In this document: positions 20,231-30,822 of the stretch, one piece after another | How the letters are laid out: every line of letters starts with the position of its first letter | How positions within the stretch are numbered: the first letter of the stretch is position 1 | Notes under the pieces: model-generated | The model's database searches: none | Told to the model about the DNA's origin: nothing | What the model saw: only the letters and a program-made list of their open reading frames with translations | Assembly: GCA_046349435.1 (NCBI GenBank) | Contig: JAXMCI010000028.1 | Coordinates: forward strand, 1 to 64,000 | Reading direction: 5' to 3' | Source of the DNA: JAXMCI01 sp046349435 | Lineage (GTDB): Bacteria; Pseudomonadota; Alphaproteobacteria; Dongiales; Dongiaceae | DNA: 64,000 bases | Position numbers and translations under genes: made by a program

Positions 20231-20620
20231 TCAGGAATCCGTTCTCTGGAGCAGCTCGAGCCGGTTGCCGAAGGGGTCGCTGACGAAGAGACGCTCGTAG
20301 CCGGCCAGCGGCGCGTCGCCTGTCGTCGCATGTCCGGCCGCGTCCAGCCGGGCCGCCAACCCGGCGAGCCCCCGGACCCGCAGCCCGACATGCGCCTTGC
20401 GGGCCGGCCGGAAGTCCGGATCGACCCCGAGATGGAGCTGCAGCCCGCCCGGCCAGCCGAACCAGCAGCCGCCGCGCGCGGCCAGCGCCGGCGGCTTGGC
20501 GATCTCCGGCAGCCCGAGCAGGGCGCCGTAGAAGTCGCGCGCCGCGCTCTCGCCGCCGGCCGGCATGGCGAGCTGAACGTGGTCGATGCCGAGGATGGCC
20601 GGTGCCGGCTCCGGCGTCAT
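20231..20620 (-). CDS. VOC family protein
   Basis: A 129-residue single VOC module: ILGIDHVQLAMPAGGESAARDFYGALLGL at the start, HVGLRVRGLAGLAARLDAAG in the middle and VSDPFGNRLELLQ at the end. Metal-ligand candidates are the first His, the central His and the last Glu. ATG 20620 overlaps the alanyl-tRNA editing gene stop (ATGA), so it is translationally coupled. Its function is unknown. Confidence 0.85.
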   Translation of the reverse strand: MTPEPAPAILGIDHVQLAMPAGGESAARDFYGALLGLPEIAKPPALAARGGCWFGWPGGLQLHLGVDPDFRPARKAHVGLRVRGLAGLAARLDAAGHATTGDAPLAGYERLFVSDPFGNRLELLQRTDS

Positions 20621-21279
20621 CGGTCGCCCGGTGGGGCGCCCTCGGCCAGGCGAATCTCGATCCGCTCCTTGCCGCGGCCGGGGTTCTGTCGCTTCAGCGT
20701 GATCGGGCCGACCTCGCCGGTGCGGCGCAGGTGGGTGCCGCCGCAGGGCACCCGGGCGAAGCCCTCGACCTCCCAGTAGCGGCGCTCGGCGGCCGCGTCG
20801 CTGAAGGCGCTGACGATCGGGCGGTCGGCGGCGATGATCTCGGCCGCCGCGGCGGCGAGGCCGGGCAGGGCGGGGGCGAGGCTGGTGTCGCGGGCAAAGT
20901 CGATGCGCGCCTTGTCGGCGGCGATGTGGGCGCCGACCTTCTCGATCGGCGCCAGGGTGCGGGTGCAGAGCTCGAGCACCAGCTCGGCGGCGAAATGCAG
21001 CTTCATGAGGCGGTAGCGCCGGTCCCAGTCGAGGCGCACCGCGACCGGGTCGCCGGCGGCGAGCCCGTGCCCGGGCGGCAGGCGGTAGAGGAGGTCGCGG
21101 CCCTGCCAGCGCGCCGTCAGCACCGGCCGGCCGGCGATGCTGCCCTGGTCGCTCTCCTGGCCGCCGGAGAGCGCGTAGAGGATGGTCTCGGCGAGCTGCA
21201 GCTCGTCGCCCGCGACTTCCGCCACCACCGTGTCGAGGGTGGTGCGGTAGGGATCCTCCCAGAAGAGCTTGCGCGTCAT
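20617..21279 (-). CDS. Alanyl-tRNA editing (AlaX-like) domain protein
   Basis: A 220-residue free-standing AlaX-type domain, related to the editing domain of AlaRS, that would remove wrongly attached serine or glycine from tRNA-Ala. The N-terminal half has ALSGGQESDQGSI (the GGQ.D.G motif) and the C-terminal half has the zinc motif PCGGTH. The first zinc motif, normally HxxxH, reads KLHFAAELVLEL here, so the second His is Glu. It is 8 bp after the acetoacetate-CoA ligase stop and overlaps the VOC gene. Whether it edits or has another role depends on this site. Confidence 0.85.
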   Translation of the reverse strand: MTRKLFWEDPYRTTLDTVVAEVAGDELQLAETILYALSGGQESDQGSIAGRPVLTARWQGRDLLYRLPPGHGLAAGDPVAVRLDWDRRYRLMKLHFAAELVLELCTRTLAPIEKVGAHIAADKARIDFARDTSLAPALPGLAAAAAEIIAADRPIVSAFSDAAAERRYWEVEGFARVPCGGTHLRRTGEVGPITLKRQNPGRGKERIEIRLAEGAPPGDR

Positions 21280-21287
21280 GGCGGCGC

Positions 21288-23240
<1,953 letters not shown>

Positions 23241-23307
23241 CGTCTCCTCCCAGGGGAACCGGGCTGGCCGGACCGTGCCATGCGGGCCCGCGGACGGTCA
23301 ATCGGCG

Positions 23308-23366
23308 CTGGCCGGCGGCCCTGGCCGGCGGCCCTGGCCGGCGGATTGCCGGTGGATTGCCGGTGG
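23308..23366. repeat. Short tandem repeats upstream of acetoacetate-CoA ligase
   Basis: A 13-bp unit CTGGCCGGCGGCC occurs nearly three times and runs straight into two copies of ATTGCCGGTGG. The array lies 68 bp upstream of the ligase start, in the divergent intergenic region. It could vary in copy number by slippage. Confidence 0.7.
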
Positions 23367-23482
23367 ATCGGGCGGGCAGGGCCGCGGGGATTTCCTGCCA
23401 AGACAGATTGTTAACGCCTCGAGCCGTCGCCCGGGGCCCGGGGCGGCCGCCTGGGGAAGATGGAGCCGTGGGGAGACGCGCC

Positions 23483-23785
23483 ATGAAGCCGATCCTGCTC
23501 GCCGGGATCCTCGCCCTGCTCGCCCTGCCGGCGCCGTCATGGGCGCAGGAGGACGCGTTGCCGGAATCGCTGCCGCGCACCTACAGCGACGAGGATTGCC
23601 AGGATCTCAACGCCCAGCTCGACGACACGCTGGAGATCAGCCCGGTCGAGGATGCGCTGGCGGCGGAGATCCGCCGCGAGCGCCTGAAGGCCGACGACGC
23701 CTGCAACGGCGGGCGCTACGCCGAGGGCGCCCGGCTGCTGCGCAACATCCTCGACCGGGTGATCGCCGCCCGCACCGGCCAGTAG
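23483..23785 (+). CDS. Small exported hypothetical protein
   Basis: A 100-residue protein with a signal peptide (MKPILLAGILALLALPAPSWA, cleavage before QEDAL). The mature part is about 78 residues, acidic and helical, with two Cys (DEDCQDL and DDACNGG) that could form a disulfide. The end AEGARLLRNILDRVIAARTG looks like a helix. I recognise no family. ATG 23483 is preceded by GGGGAGACG. It stands alone between the ligase and the DMT permease. Confidence 0.65.
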   Translation: MKPILLAGILALLALPAPSWAQEDALPESLPRTYSDEDCQDLNAQLDDTLEISPVEDALAAEIRRERLKADDACNGGRYAEGARLLRNILDRVIAARTGQ

Positions 23786-23837
23786 CCGGCAGCGGCCGGC
23801 CATTCCCGCGGCGGCCGATCCCGGCTAGGTTGGCGCC

Positions 23838-24767
23838 ATGTCGGGGGCAAGTCGGCCGGCGCTGCGACGGCCGGGGCAGGCGATCGAGGCCGCGCTGTGG
23901 ATGGTCGCGGCCTCCCTGGTCTTCGCGGTGATGAACGCCGCGATCCGCTATGCCGCGCTGCGCCTGCATCCCTTCGAGGTCGCCTTCTTCCGCAACCTGT
24001 TCGGGCTCGCCTTCCTGCTGCCCTGGCTGTGGCAGGCGGGGCTGGGCGGGCTGCGCTCCGGCCGGCGCTGGCTCTATGGCTGGCGCGCGCTGGTCAGCCT
24101 GGCGGCGATGCTGTGCAGCTTCTCGGCGCTCGCCCTGCTGCCCTTCGCCCAGGCGGTGGCGCTGAGCTTCACCACGCCGCTCTTCAGCACCATCGGCGCC
24201 GCGCTGATCCTGCGCGAGACGGTGCGGGCGCGGCGCTGGTCGGCGACCATCGTCGGATTCGTCGGCGTGCTGCTGATGCTGTGGCCCGGGCTGGGTGCCG
24301 GTCTGGGGGCCGGCGGCGGCAGCGCGTTCGGCGCCCTGCTCGGCATCACCGCGGCGGCGATCTCGGCAATCGCCCAGCTGATCGTCAAGCAGCTCACCCG
24401 GACGGAGACCCCGGGCGCCATCGCCAGCTACATGGTGCTGCTGCTGGTGCCGATGTCGCTGCCGCCGGCGCTGGCGGTGTGGGACTGGCCGGCGCCGGCG
24501 CTCTGGCCGTGGCTGATCGCCATCGGCGGGCTCGGCACGCTGGGGCACCTGCTCTATGTCCGCGCCTTCTCGCTGGCCGACGCCTCGGCGGTGCTGCCCT
24601 ACGACTATGTCCGCATGCCGCTCGCCGCCCTGCTCGGCTGGTACGGCTTCGCCGAGGTGCCCGACGGCTGGACCATGCTGGGCTCCGCGGTGATCGCCGC
24701 CTCCGCCCTCTACATCGCCCACCGCGAGCGGCTGCAGGCGCGGCGGACGACGGCGCCCGCCACGTGA
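23838..24767 (+). CDS. DMT superfamily permease (EamA domains)
   Basis: A 309-residue protein with ten predicted membrane segments in two EamA repeats. Landmarks are LVFAVMNAAIRYAALRLHPFEVAFFRNLFGL in repeat one, FTTPLFSTIGAALILRE, and PYDYVRMPLAALLGWYGFAEVPD in repeat two. Such proteins export or import metabolites; no substrate is predicted. Its TGA overlaps the GTG of the cyclase gene, suggesting coupled translation of a transporter with a signalling enzyme. Confidence 0.9.
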   Translation: MSGASRPALRRPGQAIEAALWMVAASLVFAVMNAAIRYAALRLHPFEVAFFRNLFGLAFLLPWLWQAGLGGLRSGRRWLYGWRALVSLAAMLCSFSALALLPFAQAVALSFTTPLFSTIGAALILRETVRARRWSATIVGFVGVLLMLWPGLGAGLGAGGGSAFGALLGITAAAISAIAQLIVKQLTRTETPGAIASYMVLLLVPMSLPPALAVWDWPAPALWPWLIAIGGLGTLGHLLYVRAFSLADASAVLPYDYVRMPLAALLGWYGFAEVPDGWTMLGSAVIAASALYIAHRERLQARRTTAPAT

Positions 24768-26752
24768 CGCGCGACGGAACCGGCCCGGCGGACGATCCTC
24801 CCCTCAGCGGGGAGCGCCGGCTGCTGGCCATCCTGGCGGCCGACCTGGTGGGCTACTCCGCCATGATGGAGGCCGACGAGGCCGGCACGCTGGCCCGGCT
24901 CGCCCGGCTGCGCGCCGAGCGCTTCGACCCGGCGGTGGCGCGCCACCGCGGCCGCATCGTCAAGCTGATGGGCGACGGCATGCTGGTCGCCTTCGACAGC
25001 GTGGTCGACGCCGTCGCCTGCGCCGCGGCGATCCAGAAGGCGCAGGCGGCGCACAATGCGGCGGCCGCGGCGGCGGACCGGGTCCGGCTGCGCATCGGCG
25101 TCAATCTCGGCGACGTGGTGCTGGTCGGGGACGACATCTACGGCAGCGGCGTCAACATCGCCGCCCGGCTCGAGTCGCTGTGCGAGCCGGGCGGCGTCGC
25201 CGTCTCCGGCACCGCCTACGACCAGCTGCACGGCACGCTCGGCCTGCCGCTGGAGTTCGCCGGCGAGCACCAGGTCAAGAACATCGCCCGGTCGGTGCGG
25301 GTCTACCGGCTGCGGCTCGAGGGCCAGTCCCCGCCCGCGCCGCCGCGCCGGGCAACTGGCCGGGCCGCAGACCGGGCAGCGGGCCGGGCAGCAGGACGGG
25401 CGGCAGGACGGCGCCGGATCCTGCTGCCGGCGGCGCTGGCCGGCCTCCTGGCGCTGCTGCTGGCCGGCGCCGCGGCCTGGTGGCTGTGGCCGGCGGCGAG
25501 CCCCGTCAGGCCGTCGCTGGCGGTGCTGCCCTTCGCCAGCATCGGCACCGACGAGGCCACCGTCCGCCTCGCCGACGGCCTGACCGAGGACATCGTCAGC
25601 GACCTGGTCAGCTTCCCGCAGTTCGACGTCATCGCCCGCAACTCGACGGACAGCTACAAGGGCCGCACCGGCGACCCGCAGGCGATCGCCCGCAAGCTCG
25701 GCGTCCGCTACCTGCTGAAGGGGACGATCCAGCGCGAGGCCGGGCGGCTGCGGGTCACCGCCGAGCTGGTCGAGGGGCGGAGCGGCCGCGGGCTCTGGTC
25801 GCAGCGCTGGGACCGCCCGGCCGAGGACCTGTTCGCCGTGCAGACCGAGATCGGCGAGCAGGTGGTGAACCGGCTGGGCGGCAGCGGCGGGCTGATCCAG
25901 CAGGCCGAGCGCAGCGCCGCCCGGCGCCGGCGGCCGGGCAATCTCGGCGCCTACGAGCTCTACCTCCTGGCCGAGGAGAAGCTCGACCAGCCGAGCCGCC
26001 CCGCGGTCGAGGAGGCGATCCGGCTGCTCGACCGGGCGATCGAGCTCGATCCCGGGCTGGCCCGCGCCTGGGTGGCGCTGTCCCATGCCCGGCGCGACTC
26101 GGAGAGCTTCGCCGCCGATCCGGCCGCGGCGGCCCAGGCGGCGCTCGAGGCGGCGAGCCGCGCCGTGGCGCTCGATCCGGGCGACGCCGAGGCCCATGCC
26201 GCGCTCGGCGCCGTGCTCGGCGACGCCAACGACTTCGCCCGCGCCCGGGCGGAGCTCGACGGCGCGCTGCGGCTGGCGCCGAACGACGCCGACATCCTGA
26301 CCCGCTACTCCGACTGGGGCGCCACCTTCGGCGACCCGGCGCGCGGCGCGGCGATGGCCGACCGGGCGATCCGGCTCGACCCCGGCTACAGCCCGGCCGC
26401 CGCCGCCATCTTCGCCTATGCCTACTTCGCCGCCGGCCGCTACGAGGACGCGCTGCGCCTGCTCGAGCGCCTGCCGCCCGAGGGCTACGGCCGGGAGAGC
26501 CTGGTGATCCGCGCGGCGGCGCTGGCCGCGCTCGGCCGGTCCGACGAGGCGAAGGACTGGGTCGGCCGCGCGCTGCAGCGCTTTCCCGGCCTCGCCGTCG
26601 AGACCATGGCCAACGAGGACGGCTACAGCGAGGCCGAGCACCGCCATCTCGCCGAGACCATGACCAAGGCCGGCTTCCCGCTCTGCGCCCGCGCCGAGGC
26701 GCTGGCCGGCTACGCCAGGCCAGTAAGGCTGCCGGGCTGCGGCGGCAGCTGA
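24764..26752 (+). CDS. Class III adenylate cyclase with membrane segment and TPR region
   Basis: A 662-residue protein. The N-terminal cyclase domain (about 15-190) has the metal Asp in AADLVGYSAMMEADE, the second Asp in MGDGMLVAF and GDDIYGSGVNIAARLE with the Asn/Arg transition-state pair. A membrane segment follows an Arg/Ala tract (about 210-235, LLPAALAGLLALLLAGAAAWWLW). Next is a TolB-N-like module (SLAVLPFASIG...YLLKGTIQRE) and a C-terminal TPR array (AIELDPGLARAW, AVALDPGDAEAHAALGAVLG, ALRLAPNDAD). GTG 24764 overlaps the DMT stop. This layout is common in rhizobial and rhodospirillal genomes; the sensed ligand is unknown. Confidence 0.9.
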   Translation: MTRDGTGPADDPPLSGERRLLAILAADLVGYSAMMEADEAGTLARLARLRAERFDPAVARHRGRIVKLMGDGMLVAFDSVVDAVACAAAIQKAQAAHNAAAAAADRVRLRIGVNLGDVVLVGDDIYGSGVNIAARLESLCEPGGVAVSGTAYDQLHGTLGLPLEFAGEHQVKNIARSVRVYRLRLEGQSPPAPPRRATGRAADRAAGRAAGRAAGRRRILLPAALAGLLALLLAGAAAWWLWPAASPVRPSLAVLPFASIGTDEATVRLADGLTEDIVSDLVSFPQFDVIARNSTDSYKGRTGDPQAIARKLGVRYLLKGTIQREAGRLRVTAELVEGRSGRGLWSQRWDRPAEDLFAVQTEIGEQVVNRLGGSGGLIQQAERSAARRRRPGNLGAYELYLLAEEKLDQPSRPAVEEAIRLLDRAIELDPGLARAWVALSHARRDSESFAADPAAAAQAALEAASRAVALDPGDAEAHAALGAVLGDANDFARARAELDGALRLAPNDADILTRYSDWGATFGDPARGAAMADRAIRLDPGYSPAAAAIFAYAYFAAGRYEDALRLLERLPPEGYGRESLVIRAAALAALGRSDEAKDWVGRALQRFPGLAVETMANEDGYSEAEHRHLAETMTKAGFPLCARAEALAGYARPVRLPGCGGS

Positions 26753-26756
26753 AGGA

Positions 26757-27116
26757 TCAGCCTGCCAGCCGGGCGATGGCCGCCCGGGCGCGGTCGCGGT
26801 GGTCGTCGTGGATGGCGCCCCCGATGGCGCGCAGCGCGGCCAGCAGCACCGCGGCGTCGTCGGTGAAGCCCAGCACCGGCAGGATGTCGGGGATCAGGTC
26901 GCCGGGCAGCACGAAATAGGCGAGCGCGCCCATCAGCACCGCCTTGACCCTGAGCGGCGTGCTGCGGTCGGTCGCGCAGTACCAGGCGGCGACCGCCTCC
27001 TCGATGAACGGCACCTTGTCGGCGTGCCGGCGCAGCTTGCGCCAGAAGCCGTCCGCGACCTCGGCCTCGTCGCGGCCGAGGCGAACCAGATCGACGGGGG
27101 CGAGCTCGTTGGCCAT
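26757..27116 (-). CDS. DUF1232 (YkvA-like) membrane protein
   Basis: A 119-residue protein with the DUF1232 signature KAVLMGALAYFVLPGDLIPDILPVLGFTDDAAVLLAALRAI. One or two membrane segments are predicted, with an acidic D-L-I-P-D turn. The N-terminal half has Trp-rich WRKLRRHADKVPFIEEAVAAWYC. ATG 27116 is the only good start. It converges on the cyclase gene with a 4-bp gap. The family's function is unknown. Confidence 0.85.
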   Translation of the reverse strand: MANELAPVDLVRLGRDEAEVADGFWRKLRRHADKVPFIEEAVAAWYCATDRSTPLRVKAVLMGALAYFVLPGDLIPDILPVLGFTDDAAVLLAALRAIGGAIHDDHRDRARAAIARLAG

Positions 27117-27227
27117 GTGCCGGAATATGGGCGGGCCCCGCCGGCACCGCAACCCGGCGGCGCTGGCCGAGGCGGGGGTCGATCGGCCATGCTCGGCACC
27201 CGACCACCCGGAGGAGCGGCCCCGACG

Positions 27228-28406
27228 ATGACCGATCTCGACCTCGCCCGGCTGCGCGCCGACACGCCCGGCTGCGAGCGCGTGCTGCATCTCAACAACG
27301 CCGGCGCCTCGCTGCCGCCGCGGCCGGTGCTCGACGCGGTGATCGGGCATCTCCGGCTGGAGGCGGAGATCGGCGGCTACGAGGCGGCCGAGCGGATGGC
27401 GGCGCAGCAGGAGGCGGTCTACGGGGCCGTCGCCCGCCTGATCAACGCCGCGCCGGACGAGATCGCGCTGGTCGAGAACGCCACGCGCGCCTGGGACATG
27501 GCGTTCTACGGCCTGCAGCTCTCCCCCGGCCGGCGCATCCTCACCGCCGAGGCCGAATATGCCAGCAACGTCATCGCCTTCCTGCAGATGGCCCGGCGCA
27601 GCGGCGCGGAGATCGTGGTGGTGCCGAGCGACGCGCACGGCCAGCTCGACGTGGCGGCGCTCGAGGCCCTGGTCGACGAGCGCACGGCGCTGATCGCCGT
27701 CACCCACGTGCCGACCAATGGCGGGCTGGTCAACCCGGCGGCCGCGATCGGCGCCGTCGCCCGCCGCCACGGCATCCCGTTCCTGCTCGATGCCTGCCAG
27801 TCGGTCGGCCAGCTGCCGGTCGACGTCGCGGCGATCGGCTGCGACATGCTCTCGGCGACCGGGCGCAAGTACCTGCGCGGGCCGCGCGGCACCGGCTTCC
27901 TCTATGTCCGGCGCGACTGGATCGCGCGGCTGGAGCCGCCCTTCCTCGACCTGCACGCGGCGCGCTGGACCAGCCGCGACGGCTACGAGGTCCGCCCCGA
28001 CGCCCGCCGCTTCGAGAACTGGGAGAGCTACGTCGCCGGCCGGCTCGGCCTCGGCGCGGCGGTCGACTACGCCCTCGAGCTGGGGCTGGAGGCCATCGCG
28101 GCCCGGATCGGCGCGCTGGCCGGGCGGCTGCGCGACGGGCTGGCGGCGATCCCCGGCGTGACGGTGCGCGATCGCGGGCGGGTGCGCTGCGGCATCGTCA
28201 GCTTCACCCGGGCGGGAGAGAGCCCGGACGGGCTCCGCCGCCGGCTGCGGGCCCGGGCGGTCAACGTCTCGGTCTCCACCGCGGCCAGCACGCTGCTCGA
28301 CATGCAGGCGCGCGGCCTCGATGCCGTGGTCCGCGCCTCGGTCCACGCCTACAACAGCGAGGCGGAGATCGACCGGTTCTGCCGGCTGGTCGGCGAGCCC
28401 GCCTGA
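27228..28406 (+). CDS. Class V aminotransferase family protein
   Basis: A 392-residue PLP enzyme. LNNAGASLPPRPVLDAV at the N-terminus, THVPTNGGLVNP, DACQSVGQLPVDV (cofactor Asp) and SATGRKYLRGPRGTGFLYVR with the Schiff-base lysine define the class V fold. Members include cysteine desulfurases, isopenicillin-N epimerase-like proteins and hercynylcysteine sulfoxide lyases. The lack of the desulfurase active-site Cys loop argues against a cysteine desulfurase. The start is ATG 27228, in an otherwise single-gene unit before the SDR gene 73 bp later. Confidence 0.87.
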   Translation: MTDLDLARLRADTPGCERVLHLNNAGASLPPRPVLDAVIGHLRLEAEIGGYEAAERMAAQQEAVYGAVARLINAAPDEIALVENATRAWDMAFYGLQLSPGRRILTAEAEYASNVIAFLQMARRSGAEIVVVPSDAHGQLDVAALEALVDERTALIAVTHVPTNGGLVNPAAAIGAVARRHGIPFLLDACQSVGQLPVDVAAIGCDMLSATGRKYLRGPRGTGFLYVRRDWIARLEPPFLDLHAARWTSRDGYEVRPDARRFENWESYVAGRLGLGAAVDYALELGLEAIAARIGALAGRLRDGLAAIPGVTVRDRGRVRCGIVSFTRAGESPDGLRRRLRARAVNVSVSTAASTLLDMQARGLDAVVRASVHAYNSEAEIDRFCRLVGEPA

Positions 28407-28479
28407 CCCCTGCCGTCGCCAAGCCCGTCTGCATCTGCTATCACCCGCCCGGATTGACGACCTTCGGGATGCAGGCAGG

Positions 28480-29241
28480 ATGGAGATCAAGGGACAGGCG
28501 GCGCTGGTCACCGGCGGCGGCTCGGGCATCGGGGCGGACGTGGCGCGCCATCTCGCGGCGCTCGGCGCCAAGGTGGCGGTGCTCGACCGCAACCTCGAGG
28601 GCGCCCGGTCGGTGGCGGCCGCGATCGGCGGCCTGGCGGTCGAGTGCGACGTCGCCGACGCGGCCAGCGGCGAGGCGGCCGTCGCCGCGGCGCGGGCGGC
28701 GCACGGGCCGGCCCGCATCCTGGTCAACGTCGCCGGCATCCTGATCCCCGGGCGCATCCTCGGCAAGGACGGGCCGCTGCCGCTCGACCGCTTCGCCAGG
28801 GTGATCGAGGTCAACCTGGTCGGCACCTTCAACATGATGCGGCTGGCCGCGGCCGACATGGCCGGGCTGCCGGCGCTGGCCGACGGCGAGCGCGGGGTGA
28901 TCGTCTCGACCAGCTCGGTCGCCGCCTATGAGGGACAGATCGGCCAGGCCGCCTATGCCGCCTCCAAGGCCGGCATCGCCGGCCTCACCCTGCCGGCGGC
29001 GCGCGACCTGGCGCGCAGCGGCATCCGGGTGCTGGCCGTCGCCCCCGGGCTGATCGCCACCCCGATGATGCTCAACCTGCCGCCCGAGGTGCAGCAGAGC
29101 CTCGCCCAGTCGGTGCCCTTCCCGAGCCGGCTCGGCCATGCCGAGGAGGTCTCGCGCCTGGTCCAGCACATGATCGAGAACGTGCTGCTGAACGGCGAGG
29201 TGGTGCGGCTCGACGGCGCGCTGCGCATGGCACCGCGCTGA
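28480..29241 (+). CDS. Short-chain dehydrogenase/reductase, 3-hydroxyacyl-CoA dehydrogenase type-2 like
   Basis: A 253-residue classical SDR. It has NAD-binding TGGGSGIG near residue 12, the acidic residue in AVLDRN favouring NAD(H), NVAGI, catalytic Ser in STSSVAAYEGQIGQ, and the YAASK Tyr/Lys pair. The Gln-Ile-Gly-Gln segment and the ending RLDGALRM resemble type-II 3-hydroxyacyl-CoA dehydrogenases (HSD17B10-like) of beta-oxidation. ATG 28480 follows AGGCAGG. The substrate assignment is by resemblance only. Confidence 0.87.
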   Translation: MEIKGQAALVTGGGSGIGADVARHLAALGAKVAVLDRNLEGARSVAAAIGGLAVECDVADAASGEAAVAAARAAHGPARILVNVAGILIPGRILGKDGPLPLDRFARVIEVNLVGTFNMMRLAAADMAGLPALADGERGVIVSTSSVAAYEGQIGQAAYAASKAGIAGLTLPAARDLARSGIRVLAVAPGLIATPMMLNLPPEVQQSLAQSVPFPSRLGHAEEVSRLVQHMIENVLLNGEVVRLDGALRMAPR

Positions 29242-29261
29242 CCGGCCGGAGTTCCGCTTCC

Positions 29262-29705
29262 ATGTCCATGCAGAACGGCGCCGTCCGCCCCTTCACCGAG
29301 CCGCCCAGCCTCTCCGACATCGAGGAGATCGCGGCGCAGGCCTTCAACACCATCCCCGAGGAGCTCGGCCGCCATGTCGGCGACGTGGTGATCCACGTCG
29401 AGGACTTCCCGGACGCCGAGACCGAGCAGGAGATGGGCCTGGAATCGCCCTTCGACCTGCTCGGCCTCTATCGCGGCGTCGACCTCGCCCACAAGAGCGT
29501 CGGCCAGGTCTCCAGCGACATCGACCACATCTTCCTCTACCGCCGGCCGCTGCTCGATTTCTGGTGCGAGACCGGCGAGGACCTGACCCACGTCGTCCGC
29601 CACGTGCTGATCCACGAGATCGGCCACCATTTCGGCCTCAGCGACGACGACATGGAGCGGATCGAGGCCGCCGCCGACGCCGAGGCGGGACGACCGCCGA
29701 GCTGA
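29262..29705 (+). CDS. Metallopeptidase-fold (zincin, DUF1025-type) protein
   Basis: A 147-residue protein with a C-terminal zinc motif HEIGHHFGLSDDDMERIE (HExxHxxGxxD) and an upstream IFLYRRPLLDF strand, matching the small zincin-like family found across alphaproteobacteria. The N-terminal FNTIPEELGRHVGDVVIHVEDFPD is typical. It has no signal peptide, so it acts in the cytoplasm if active. Substrates are unknown. It follows the SDR gene by 20 bp. Confidence 0.88.
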   Translation: MSMQNGAVRPFTEPPSLSDIEEIAAQAFNTIPEELGRHVGDVVIHVEDFPDAETEQEMGLESPFDLLGLYRGVDLAHKSVGQVSSDIDHIFLYRRPLLDFWCETGEDLTHVVRHVLIHEIGHHFGLSDDDMERIEAAADAEAGRPPS

Positions 29706-29883
29706 GCCGCGGTCTGGCCGCGCCGGCGGCGCGGATTCGCCGGGCTGCGTCGGCGCGGCGGCTTCCCCGGCGGCGGGGCGCGGTGTAGGTTGGCCGTCGG
29801 GTGGGCTGGGTCGCCGCGAACCGGCCGCCGGAAAAGAAGCTCGCGCAGCGCCCCCATGGCGATTGCTCACTAAGCGCTCGGCG

Positions 29884-30822
29884 ATGCAGATCTACCTGCC
29901 GATAGCCGAGCTGTCGCTCGACGTCTTCCTGCTGCTCGGCATCGGCGGCGGCATCGGCTTCCTGTCGGGCATGTTCGGGGTCGGCGGCGGCTTCCTGCTC
30001 ACCCCCGTGCTGATCTTCATCGGCGTGCCGCCGGCGGTCGCCGTCGCGACCCAGGCCAACCAGGTGGTGGCCTCCTCGGTCTCCGGCGTGCTCGCCCATT
30101 GGAGCCGCGGCAACGTCGACTTCAAGATGGGCGCGGTGCTGCTGGTCGGCGGCCTGGTCGGCTCCACCATCGGCGTCGGGCTGTTCAGCCTGCTGCGCAC
30201 GCTGGGCCAGGTCGACCTGGTGATCGGGCTCGCCTACGTCGTGATGCTGAGCTTCATCGGCGTCACCATGCTGGCCGAGAGCTCGCGGGCGCTGCTGCGC
30301 CGGCGCCGCCGCGGCCCGCCGCGCAAGCTGCACCAGCACATCTGGATGCACGGCCTGCCCCTCAAGATGCGCTTCCGCAAGTCGCGCCTCTACATCAGCG
30401 CGCTGCTGCCGCTGGCGGTCGGCGCCTGCGTCGGCCTGCTCGCCGCCATCATGGGCACCGGCGGCGCCTTCATCATGGTCCCGGCGATGATCTACCTGCT
30501 CGGCATGCCGACGCTGGTGGTGGTCGGCACCTCGCTGTTCCAGATCATCTTCGTCGCCGCCAACGTCACCTTCCTGCAGTCGGCGCAGAACCAGACGGTC
30601 GACGTCGTGCTCGCGCTGATGCTGACCATCGGCGGGGTGATCGGGGCCCAGTTCGGCGGCCGGGTGGGGGCGAAGCTGCCGGCCGAGCATCTGCGGGTCC
30701 TGCTGGCGCTGCTCGTGCTGGCGGTCGGGCTCAGGCTCGGCTGGCAGCTGGTGACGACGCCGGACGACCTCTACTCGATCGCGGTGTCGGCGCCGGTGGC
30801 GCCGGCGGAGCCCGCGCAATGA
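29884..30822 (+). CDS. TSUP family permease (sulfite exporter TauE/SafE-like)
   Basis: A 312-residue permease with eight or nine membrane segments. It has paired TSUP repeats GIGFLSGMFGVGGGFLLTPVL and ACVGLLAAIMGTGGAFIMVPAM, and a basic cytoplasmic loop RRRRRGPPRKLHQH between them. ATG 29884 is preferred over TTG 29863. The stop overlaps the next gene (ATGA). Family members move sulfite, sulfonates or other organic anions. Pairing with a TIGR02186-type gene is a recurrent alphaproteobacterial arrangement. Confidence 0.9.
   Translation: MQIYLPIAELSLDVFLLLGIGGGIGFLSGMFGVGGGFLLTPVLIFIGVPPAVAVATQANQVVASSVSGVLAHWSRGNVDFKMGAVLLVGGLVGSTIGVGLFSLLRTLGQVDLVIGLAYVVMLSFIGVTMLAESSRALLRRRRRGPPRKLHQHIWMHGLPLKMRFRKSRLYISALLPLAVGACVGLLAAIMGTGGAFIMVPAMIYLLGMPTLVVVGTSLFQIIFVAANVTFLQSAQNQTVDVVLALMLTIGGVIGAQFGGRVGAKLPAEHLRVLLALLVLAVGLRLGWQLVTTPDDLYSIAVSAPVAPAEPAQ

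Noticed and set aside
27228..28406. Cysteine desulfurase
   Set aside because: The PLP fold fits, but the active-site Cys loop of IscS/SufS proteins is not visible.
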